Assembly (NCBI GenBank): GCA_000499405.2 | Contig: HG738139.1 | Coordinates: 10,006,616 to 10,070,615, forward strand | Direction: 5' to 3' | DNA length: 64,000 nucleotides | DNA from: Onchocerca volvulus | Taxonomy: Eukaryota; Nematoda; Chromadorea; Rhabditida; Onchocercidae | In this document: positions 38,791 to 47,622 of the stretch, piece after piece | Position numbering within the stretch: position 1 is the stretch's first letter | Layout: every line of letters starts with the position of its first letter | Position numbers and translations under genes: made by a program | Notes under the pieces: model-generated | What the model saw: only the letters and a program-made list of their open reading frames with translations | What the model was told of the DNA's origin: nothing | The model's database searches: none

Positions 38791-39196
38791 ACCGTATTAT
38801 AAAACCTTTATTTAAAGATAGCTGTTTTCTTAATATAACAAGATTTGTATGTATTAGAGATAGGATTGATTTACATTAAGCACCAGAAACTCTTAAGACT
38901 TCAGTATAACATAAGCATCGTAACAAGATTCAATGAGATTAGGATGCGGATTTGGACAAAGATGGGAATTTATATAAGTATTGTAAATGATTGATGGCAA
39001 AGGCATTTCCTGTATGACAGGAATATAAAGATATCAGCATAGATAAATACAGAAAAAGCGTGGGAATGCAATGCGAAATAAATCTAAGGAATAAATCTAA
39101 AATGATTCACAACATTGGTTACATTCATTTACAATGAAGAATTTATTGGATAATTCATTCGATTGGAGTCTCGCGATATCAGAATTCGTGACAAAT
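38791..39196. other. Unannotated spacer in the transposon mosaic
   Basis: Between the minisatellite and the second Helitron fragment; no gene or clear repeat recognised. Confidence 0.4.
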
Positions 39197-39221
39197 AATT
39201 CGGGTTCAACAAACCCGAATT
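39197..39221. repeat. Short GC-rich hairpin (10-bp stem, 5-nt loop)
   Basis: AATTCGGGTT pairs with AACCCGAATT around the loop CAACA. It could be a transposon-end hairpin, but no CTRR terminus follows at the distance usual for a Helitron 3' end. Confidence 0.7.
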
Positions 39222-39449
39222 CAGTTCGGCATTTCCACACCGACAGAGCGACTGTTCAGTTCGGCTTTCTACACCGACACAGCAACTATTTTACAATGAT
39301 ACAAATCGACGCAGCAGTAGCAGCAAATCGACAATCAAGGAACTTCTTTTCTTCTCTACTAATGACAAAGGAAAGAACAATCCAGTGATTAATCTGCTTG
39401 GATATTCTTAAATAATTTCGAAGACAGTTCAGGTGTAGTCGATTTGCTT

Positions 39450-40090
39450 TATTTCAGTCAAATAATTCCTCGCAGAAAATCAAACTTAGCTCGTCGTTCT
39501 CGCGCAGAACGGAAGTATTGCGATGATTAATCGCAAATCAAACTGAGGAAGAATGGGCATCAGCGAACGTTTAAACAAGACAAAGAATGGCTCAAATGCG
39601 AGCAAAGCGATGCATCCAAACTTGAATATGTACGATTGCGAGCATGTCGATTGTGTTCTGCAGCTTCAGATCTGCTTTGTTCTAAACAGAATGAACGCGA
39701 CAGGCTGAGAGTGGCTGAAAGACGTCAACGAGAAACAGGAGATGAGCGTCAAATACGATTCCGTGTTCAGCAATCACGCGATTACAACTGTCTTGCATTC
39801 CGGTACAATCTAGCTGATGATTATAGTCTGAGCCCGCATGTTCTCATCAGCATGACTGAAGTGTGTCCTTATTACAAGGCTGTGAAATTTAATGGAGAAA
39901 TGCAAGACATGTATTGCACTCACTGGAAAAATTAGATTTCCTCAATTCGGAGAGCCCCAGAGCCGTTAAAAACTTTGCTTGCCGGATATATTGCCGATTT
40001 AAAGCATTTCTTATTTGTCATCGGAAAATACAACTCCTGTTTCCAAATGACGTCGTTAGGTGTAGGTAAATGTGTTACAATTCATGCCAG
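39450..40090 (+). pseudogene. Helitron Rep N-terminal remnant, copy B
   Basis: The longest frame, 39636-39935, encodes an Arg-rich region and then VCPYYKAVKFNGEMQDMYC. A shifted frame adds pieces like LPQFGEP and KTLLAG, then FLFVIGKYNSCFQMTSLG. This order (C-K-ALKF-E, LPPLGEPPEPLKTL, FL-I--YNS-FQMTS) is characteristic of the N-terminal part of Helitron Rep proteins. It is less decayed than copy A, but still frameshifted and truncated. A block near 39365 (TGACAAAGGAAAGAA) recurs near 40179, so the fragment is bracketed by a short direct repeat. Confidence 0.8.
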
Positions 40091-40459
40091 AGGTGAAAGC
40101 TCTCTGCTTTCGTTACAAGATGTCAACATAAATTCAACAATCCGACAATTCAATTAAACAGTATTCTTTTCTATCAGCGACAAAGGAAAGAATAATGCAG
40201 TGATCAGTTTTCCTGGATGTTCTATGATAATTATTTGCTACGAAGAATCACTCTCCATCAATCAATAAAACCTTTCTCAACAGAATTGATCTCTGTTATA
40301 CATGATACAAAAGACCTCTTCACACTTATTGCTGACCCAGCCTAATCACAGTAGCAAAAATCAGTCTCCAATCCAACCAAACTACAAATCACATTACAAA
40401 CCATCAGTTCTTTTTCTCAACACTAGAAACATGCACGTATTCGAGTGCAACGTTGCATC
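40091..40459. other. Helitron-flanking spacer
   Basis: Contains the second copy of the TGACAAAGGAAAGAA-like block near 40179. No coding sequence recognised. Confidence 0.35.
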
Positions 40460-40589
40460 AAAATTTCAAACCAATAGATAAGGACTTTCCGATATCTAAG
40501 ATTTTGAATTAATATAGATAAGGCACGTGTTTAAGAACCTTCGGAGATTTAAGATTTTAAACAAACGGTGACATTTTTATTTATATAGA
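40460..40589 (-). mobile_element. Helitron-like 5' terminus, inverted
   Basis: The minus strand from 40589 reads TCTATATAAATAAAAATG, then a diverged block similar to the start at 37155. It marks a second Helitron end in opposite orientation, so the locus holds at least two Helitron insertions or a rearranged one. Confidence 0.6.
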
Positions 40590-40731
40590 CTAACTGGATC
40601 GGCCACGTGAAGCATGCCAGGTCCAGCTGAAGTTTGTTGTTGACTGACATTTAGTTCCTAATCTTTCATAGGAATACTGTATATTATTACTTGTTATCCA
40701 TTTGTCCAGAGAGATTTGATCTAGAGCAATT

Positions 40732-40944
40732 CTATTTCCATTTGATCACTTGAAGCTCTGCAAAATTTAACGTTGCAGAAGTGATTACTTGATCGGGGAC
40801 TACAGACAAATTCAAAGATTGCTTCGTGCACATAATTTGAGTGATGTTAATACATCTTATAGGCGGTATACATATATGACTTCTGGTATACACTGTCGCT
40901 CTGTTTGTTGTGACATTTTGATCTATAATTTCCTTGCATTCCAT
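40732..40944 (-). pseudogene. Cysteine-containing transposon ORF fragment
   Basis: A 70-codon minus-strand frame with spaced cysteines and a CINITQIMC stretch. It lies just outside the left arm of the gag inverted repeat, in the same orientation as the LTR and gag of the right copy. It may be part of a retroelement env-like region; this is weak inference. Confidence 0.3.
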
Positions 40945-40997
40945 CTTTCAAGAATGTTAAATGTATGCCGGACATCCACTGACAGTTTCTCTTCGCT

Positions 40998-42095
40998 GGA
41001 TTCGGCGGCATAACCGACAAAGGAGAACTGAATCAAACTTCTCGAAGAGCTCAAGATCATTGATCTGACACCGGACCCGAACCTCGTACGAGAACTAAGG
41101 CGGCATCATGAAATAAAAGGGAGGATCGTCAAGAAAAAACGAAGTGACTCTATATTAACATGCTGGAATCCCTCGACAAAAATTGGTTGGAATTAATACA
41201 GAAAACAACCCTTTCAATTCAACGAAAAGAAGAAGAAGCGAAATACGCCAAAATGGTCGAGGATGAAACAGATATTCTAAAGCTAATTAAAAAGGGGGAA
41301 GAAGCAAAAATTACCTTAGAAATGGATAGCTATCCAACAACTAAGCAAAGTCAAAGTCGATGAACCAGTCTCTCACGGGGAGGTATCTCAAGCAGTTCGA
41401 GCGACTGTGAATCTACCACAAATGCCGCTACCAACGTTTATTGGTGTGACCTCAAACTCTGGAGAGAATTCTGGAGCAGTTTTAGCGCGTCGGTACATCT
41501 CCAAGACATTCTCAAAATCCAAAAACTTAATTACCCAGTGTCTTGTCTGAAAGGAAATACTCTATTGGTCGTTAGGGGTTATGATATCGCCCCAGAAAAT
41601 TATGAAGTCATAAGAAACATATTGACTGAGAAGTTCGGCCAACCGAATACAATCAAAAAGTCGCTATACAATGAGTTCCAGTCTATCAAAAGAAATGATA
41701 GAGAATGGAAAGCAACTATCGAAGCGACTGAAAGAGTTCTTCGACAACTGGAAGCAACAGGCGAGAACTTGGAGCATTCCAGCATCGAAATTCTTATTGA
41801 AAATAAATTACCGGCTTGGATACTAGATAAAGTGTATTAATCAAAAAAGGAAAGAAGAATATGGTCGGCATAATCCCTCCGATTTTTTCTGGCAGAATTG
41901 GTCCAACGAAACGAAGAAGTGACCAGAAACCAAATATCCAACAGAGAAAGAGATTCAACAGAACGCAAACCAAAAACTCCTTACAAATTTAGAGGAGAGA
42001 CATCAGCCTTAGCCATTACGAAGAAAACTGAGGCAAATGGTCCTAAATCGACTGCAAACCTGAAGAAACCCAATAAAGGCAAAAGACCATGTGGA
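40998..42095 (+). pseudogene. BEL/Pao gag remnant, left arm of inverted repeat
   Basis: This 1,098-bp segment is the reverse complement of 42889-43986 with only scattered mismatches and no length difference. It encodes, in several frames, a BEL/Pao gag: a Lys/Glu-rich start (41160-41363), a short Pro-rich stretch, then the Pao-type gag core (SCLKGNTLLVVRGYDIAPEN at 41538, continuing to 41840), then a basic tail (41898 on). Frame changes between these pieces make it non-functional, and the same breaks occur in the right arm. It ends abruptly at 42095 before the zinc-knuckle region. Confidence 0.85.
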
Positions 42096-42888
42096 TTCGT
42101 GAGGACTAAAGAAAATCCTGATTCTATAGCGATGATTACATTGAATTGAATTAGGTCAAGGAAGTAATTAGTACCGATTAGTATGTCGGGCTTTTTCCAA
42201 AAGCCATCTCTGCTATCGAATTTTTATTGCTGTACCATCACTGGTAGATTGTTATAGTTAACCTTAATCATCTATAATTCATTACATTCATTTCATTCAT
42301 TAAGTGATATTCTACATAGGCTTCAATGGTTATAATTGTAAGTTCGAGAGTATCTATCTCGAATTTTACTTTCATGGAAGAATATGATTTCGAATTTTTA
42401 TTTTCGAATGTGACGATCATTATCATTTCTTCTTTTGTTCGTTCTGACTTCACTCATCTGCTAGGCCCTTTATATGAAGGACATTCGCTCATCAATGTCA
42501 AAAAATGTCAAAACCCTTTCGGTTGTTTCTGCATGTTTGGCTTGGATACTTTGACTTCATTACATAAAAGCAGAACAAACATGCACACCAAGGAAAATTT
42601 CCCTTGTCATCCGAATCCCTTTCTTGTGTTACCGAATTAGTTATTATGGTGTTTAGTTGTTGCCCCTTTTGTTCAATAGTTTGCAAACCATATTTAATGC
42701 AACCCAGTGCCGTATTATGCGGACCATTGCAGTGGAAACATGATCGTTTCTTAATCTTGCAATTTTCAGTGGTATTTCCCGATTTTAAATAGAGTTGAGA
42801 CATGCCTTGATTTTTGCCAAATATTCCATAAATTATTTGAAGTGGGATAATTTCGGTATTCATTGTCCCAGTGGTCCTTGTTGCAGAG
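42096..42888 (-). pseudogene. BEL/Pao gag zinc knuckle and protease remnant (loop)
   Basis: The 793-bp loop continues the minus-strand reading of the right arm. A CFHC-x3-H-x5-C knuckle lies near 42735-42775, in the frame 42893-42498. Near the left end (42110-42200) a minus frame reads DILIGTNYFLDLIQFNVIIA followed by SGFSL, the C-terminal signature of BEL/Pao aspartic proteases (DILIG-DYF). Stops and frame changes interrupt it. It is present once, so it belongs to the right copy. Confidence 0.75.
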
Positions 42889-43986
42889 TCCACATGGTCT
42901 TTTGCCTTTATTGGGTTTCTTCAGGTTTGCAGTCGATTTAGGACCATTTGCCTCAGTTTTCTTCGTAATGGCTAAGGCTGATGTCTCTCCTCTAAATTTG
43001 TAAGGAGTTTTTGGTTTGCGTTCTGTTGAATCTCTTTCTCTGTTGGATATTTGGTTTCTGGTCACTTCTTCGTTTCGTTGGACCAATTCTGCCAGAAAAA
43101 ATCGGAGGGATTATGCCGACCATATTCTTCTTTCCTTTTTTGATTAATACACTTTATCTAGTATCCAAGCCGGTAATTTATTTTCAATAAGAATTTCGAT
43201 GCTGGAATGCTCCAAGTTCTCGCCTGTTGCTTCCAGTTGTCGAAGAACTCTTTCAGTCGCTTCGATAGTTGCTTTCCATTCTCTATCATTTCTTTTGATA
43301 GACTGGAACTCATTGTATAGCGACTTTTTGATTGTATTCGGTTGGCCGAACTTCTCAGTCAATATGTTTCTTATGACTTCATAATTTTCTGGGGCGATAT
43401 CATAACCCCTAACGACCAATAGAGTATTTCCTTTCAGACAAGACACTGGGTAATTAAGTTTTTGGATTTTGAGAATGTCTTGGAGATGTACCGACGCGCT
43501 AAAACTGCTCCAGAATTCTCTCCAGAGTTTGAGGTCACACCAATAAACGTTGGTAGCGGCATTTGTGGTAGATTCACAGTCGCTCGAACTGCTTGAGATA
43601 CCTCCCCGTGAGAGACTGGTTCATCGACTTTGACTTTGCTTAGTTGTTGGATAGCTATCCATTTCTAAGGTAATTTTTGCTTCTTCCCCCTTTTTAATTA
43701 GCTTTAGAATATCTGTTTCATCCTCGACCATTTTGGCGTATTTCGCTTCTTCTTCTTTTCGTTGAATTGAAAGGGTTGTTTTCTGTATTAGTTCCAACCA
43801 ATTTTTGTCGAGGGACTCCAGCATGTTAATATAGAGTCACTTCGTTTTTTCTTGACGATCCTCCCTTTTATTTCATGATGCCGCCTTAGTTCTCGTAAGA
43901 GGTTCGGATCCGGTGTTAGATCAATGATCTTGAGCTCTTCGAGAAGTTTGATTCAATCCTCCTTTGTCGGTTATGCCGCCGAATCC
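42889..43986 (-). pseudogene. BEL/Pao gag remnant, right arm of inverted repeat
   Basis: Mirror of 40998-42095. The three translated pieces (43824-43621, 43446-43144 and 43086 downward) give the same proteins as the left arm where compared. The few base differences I saw are silent or lie upstream of the coding part. On this side the sequence joins properly to a primer-binding-like site and an LTR, so the right copy is the one in its native element context. Confidence 0.85.
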
Positions 43987-44000
43987 CGATGGAAGATATA

Positions 44001-44017
44001 CCTCACCTCGGGTACCA
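44001..44017 (-). other. Candidate tRNA primer-binding site
   Basis: The minus strand reads TGGTACCCGAGGTGAGG, starting with the TGG that pairs to tRNA CCA, five bases inside the LTR end (CAACA-TTATC-TGG). The tRNA was not identified. Confidence 0.4.
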
Positions 44018-44022
44018 GATAA

Positions 44023-44646
44023 TGTTGCGAAACTTGAGCGGTATAAATATGGAGTATTCCGCGACACTGAAGTAGTTAATACTTTATTCGTTAAAATAGA
44101 ATACAAATACAATGAGCAGTCGTGCAGTAGATTTGTGAATATAAGAGGAAAAAAGTAAAAGTGGGAAAGAGGAGTTCGTGTAGATCCAATCGAATCGTTG
44201 ATAGAAAAAAGGTAATAATAATCTTTGGGTCATCGGCTGCCGGATATTTCGTTTTAATCCATGCTCTGTCGCTGTCTGAGTGTCATCAATCCAAGGACAA
44301 AGTCTCATCAGTCAAAGAAGAGGCCTTGCTTTGATCATTGCATCATTTCCTGCCGTTGATGGGTTTTAGTCTTTAGACTTGGGTAATTAAACTGCACATG
44401 AAGTATCATTATACTTGCGTGGTTAAAGTAAGACATGATCAAATTTAACTAATATGAGAGTTTCAAATAGTGTCGAAATTATGTCTGTCCTTACGACGTT
44501 GTAATTAATCATCTAATATCTTAACATTTTTAACTGACGTTTTTACACATCAAATTCTTACGAAATAAAATAAGAAAAGGATAGTTAACTTATGTTAACT
44601 TATTCTAATTAACATTAATATAAATCTTTTTTCGGCTATTCCGACA
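44023..44646 (-). mobile_element. BEL/Pao long terminal repeat
   Basis: A 624-bp unit, read on the minus strand from TGTCGGAATAGCCGAA to ATTTATACCGCTC...CGCAACA, so with TG...CA ends. It contains an AATAAA (near 44086) and lies directly upstream of the primer-binding-like site and gag. No second full copy was found on the far side of the element; 51807-52388 has similar ends. Confidence 0.6.
44377..44392 (-). promoter_or_regulatory. SL1-leader-like 16-mer within the LTR
   Basis: The minus strand reads GTTTAATTACCCAAGT, identical to positions 2-17 of the 22-nt nematode SL1 leader (established knowledge), and is preceded by TGCA. It has the same orientation as the LTR and gag. Confidence 0.6.
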
Positions 44647-44647
44647 G

Positions 44648-44962
44648 GTGCCTTGATAGTTAGACTAATGACGTATGGGAAAATTTATTTGGGATAATGA
44701 ATTGAACGGAATTTAAGAATCATTTGATAGAAAGCATTAATGAGTAGTTAAAAATTATATGGTCACCGAATATACGATCATCGGCGCTAGACAATTTACA
44801 TGACATTTCAAAATATGCACAAGTTTTGGTAAGAATTGGTTTGAGATTAGAAAAAGATTAGGAGGTGAGAAAATGGTTTAGCTATAAGAAAACTTTGGTT
44901 GTTGCAATAAATTGCTAGCATAGAATTTTGTTTAGCATTATTAACTATTTTCGGATTTCCGA
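44648..44962 (+). repeat. Dispersed repeat, copy 2
   Basis: Partner of 34805-35235, with the same order of blocks but lacking the AATTAAT-rich middle. It begins directly at the outer edge of the LTR, so the BEL element probably inserted next to or into it. Confidence 0.75.
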
Positions 44963-44973
44963 CATGGATAATT

Positions 44974-44991
44974 TATAAAAGTGTTATTCGG

Positions 44992-45035
<44 letters not shown>

Positions 45036-45082
45036 TGTTATTCGGCTTATATATATATATAAGCCGAATAACACTTTTATAT
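44974..45082. repeat. AT tract with nested direct and inverted repeats
   Basis: TAAAAGTGTTATTCGGCTTA occurs at about 44976 and again at about 45031 in direct orientation, separated by an (AT)n tract. A third, inverted copy (TAAGCCGAATAACACTTTTA) follows at about 45061. Copies 2 and 3 form a near-perfect palindrome able to extrude a cruciform. Confidence 0.85.
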
Positions 45083-45875
45083 AAAGCCACAAATCAATAA
45101 AGCCACATATTATATTATATATATGTATATATATAATATTTGATTTTCAATTGAAATTAATTTGTCTTTCGTCAAATAAACAAAAATATGTTCGCGTACT
45201 CCTGAATTCTCACATGAATATATATTATTGGTATATGATAAATTAACTTTGTATTATCGTTAGCATTATCTCTGATGTTACATTGCTCAACGAAAATAGT
45301 AAATTTTTTTCCTTTGATTTTGAAATTATTGTAAAAAAAATCTGCATGACATTTCAAAGCTATTTAAAATGTTTCTAAAGAAAAAATTTCCGAAACTTGA
45401 AAATTTCTTTACAGGTTGAAATTTGCATAAAAATTTTAGAATTTAAAAAGTATAAAAGAATGAATTAACAAAAAAGATACTAGTAGTGGTATTACATAAG
45501 CTGTTAAAGATAATTTAACAGTTTTTACAAACGATGTTCCGATATATTTGCGCACTATTTATTGTCATATCATTTTGTTTCGAAACTGTGACGCTGTTGA
45601 AATTTCGTGTCAGTTTTTTTAGTCTTATTTGTGCGTTGATATTTTATTGACTTAAATATTTGATGAAGTCATATATGCATGCTAAGATAATAAATATTCC
45701 GGAAGAAAATGACACCTTTTTATTGATGTGGTACTAAGTACTCTATCATCAAGTAATTTATGTTTACTGATAACTAATCAGCATGTAAATATACATATAG
45801 TGTACTGAAATAAAGATTTAGTCTCTATCGAAAAAATGTATAAATTATGCGAAGAATCATACAGTCTGTGCAACA
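45083..45875. other. Upstream region of the membrane-protein gene
   Basis: AT-rich, no exon recognised. A CATACAG just upstream of the ATG at 45876 could be a splice acceptor, including for spliced leader. Confidence 0.4.
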
Positions 45876-47622
45876 ATGGAGGCCTGCAAAACTACAAGGG
45901 TTAGAATGTGCTTAGTAATGATAACTGTTAATGCATTAATGACATACATTTGAAAAATCGAATTAAAATTTAAATAAATTAAACATTTCTAATAAAATTA
46001 CCGAAAAACATGAAAAAAAAAATCATTTATCAGCAGTCTTAATTCGTGAAACTATTCAAAACTCTTATCTTCACTTCCAAAGTCACAAGATGTTTAGAAA
46101 ATAAATTAATTGATAGCTGGTTTTTTAATTTTTTGTTTTCTTTCCTTTTTCAAACCTGTGCAGTTATCACTACAATTTGATATTTGTAGGATTTTATTAA
46201 GCAATGTATACTACATCACCACCATTAATCAAAAAAAGTGTAAAATATTTCATTTCTGATTTAGGATAACATTTTTTAAACTAATAGTATTGTTGTTAAA
46301 AGAAATAGCATTGCTTTGTTCGCAATAATTATAAATATTATTTAATGATAATTGCAGTAATATAATATCGTGCTAATATTTTTAAGATTTATTAAAAGCT
46401 TTATTCTTTCAGTTTTCCTGATATTTTAATAAATTTGTTATATTTTGGTAAATTCCCTGATATTCTTGTAAAATTTGTCAAATTTTCTGACACTTCGGTA
46501 ATTTACAGTGTGCACCATATAAATGTGAAAGTATCCCAGCTATTCATTTTCGTAATATCGTTGTACTGATCAACAAACGTTTTCGTATTAAACCAGCACG
46601 TTATAAAGAACAATTCAATTCATTATTGCATGATCCTTTGAAAACATCAATTGCTACAGTTAATGAAAATCTTATTAATATTCTAAGTTTTTACAGTTAA
46701 TAAAAATCTTACCAATATTTTATAAATTTATAATTTAAAACTGAAAAAAAAGAAAAAGATATTCTTCAGCAATTTACATTAATTCATTTATAGCAAGAAG
46801 TATCAGGTGCACATTGTGGTGAACGAAATGAATTATTGAAAAATGTAAAAATTAAAGTATTGTTATCAGAAGGGATATTTCAACAATTACTACGGAAAGC
46901 ATTTTTTATGCAACAGCGATATTTATATGCTCGAGATGATTGCCTTGACAAATGTTACGTATTGGGAATTAATTTGGGTTGTGAAATGGTACCAGATGAT
47001 GATATGGAAGTAATTAAGACAGCTGTATTCAAACATTTGGAACATATGGTATTCTTTCAGTGCGGCGAGTAAGGATATTTGTAAAAATATTTCATCATTT
47101 AATCTACAATTTAATATTATAAAATTAATTTTGATGCTAAAAAAAAATTCTTTTTAACATATTAATATTATGAATTTTTTTCTGAGAAAGAAATTTTTTT
47201 CTGCATTAATTTACTTTTTGGTCAGCAGAATTGGTGCTGCGGAATGAATCAAACGTTGTACTTTTTTTTTTAATTTATTTGTTCGACTTGTCTTGTTCTT
47301 CTTTATTTGTCATCTGCTTCATCTACTTGTTATTTTTTTTTTTAATTTTCTTTATTTATGAGATAATAAATATCATTTTTAATTGATTTTATTATTGCAA
47401 TGTTTTATCAAATTTCAAAATTTACTATGATTGATTATAAACGGAAGAAAATAAATTAGATTCCCGATGTTAATGATAATTGTGGTAATTCTGGTAGTAT
47501 TATTTATAATTATTGCAATATTGGAAATAACCATTGGTATATCGAGAATTCGTGCGGCCAAGAAAAGAATCGAAATGAAAGATATTGAAGAAAGTAAAGA
47601 TGAATTGACGACAGAGTGTTAG
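45876..47622 (+). CDS. Predicted type I membrane protein, unknown family
   Basis: Four exons: 45876-45926, 46509-46658, 46794-47068 and 47460-47622, with phases 0, 0 and 2 and GT-AG introns; 212 aa in all. The first exon encodes a short hydrophobic leader, MEACKTTRVRMCLVMIT, plausible as a signal peptide. The ectodomain (18 to about 160) has cysteines in CAPYKC, AHCGE, DDCLDKC, LGC and FQC, suggesting disulphides. One membrane segment follows (about 163-183, LMIIVVILVVLFIIIAIL), then a charged ~30-residue cytoplasmic tail ending TEC. I do not recognise the family. The first exon is the weakest part; the other three are supported by phase and a sustained open frame. A duplicated donor sequence lies just after exon 2. 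Confidence 0.68.

Noticed and set aside
42326..42640. 104-codon plus-strand frame in the loop of the gag inverted repeat
   Set aside because: Shadow of the minus-strand gag-protease remnant, which has family motifs.
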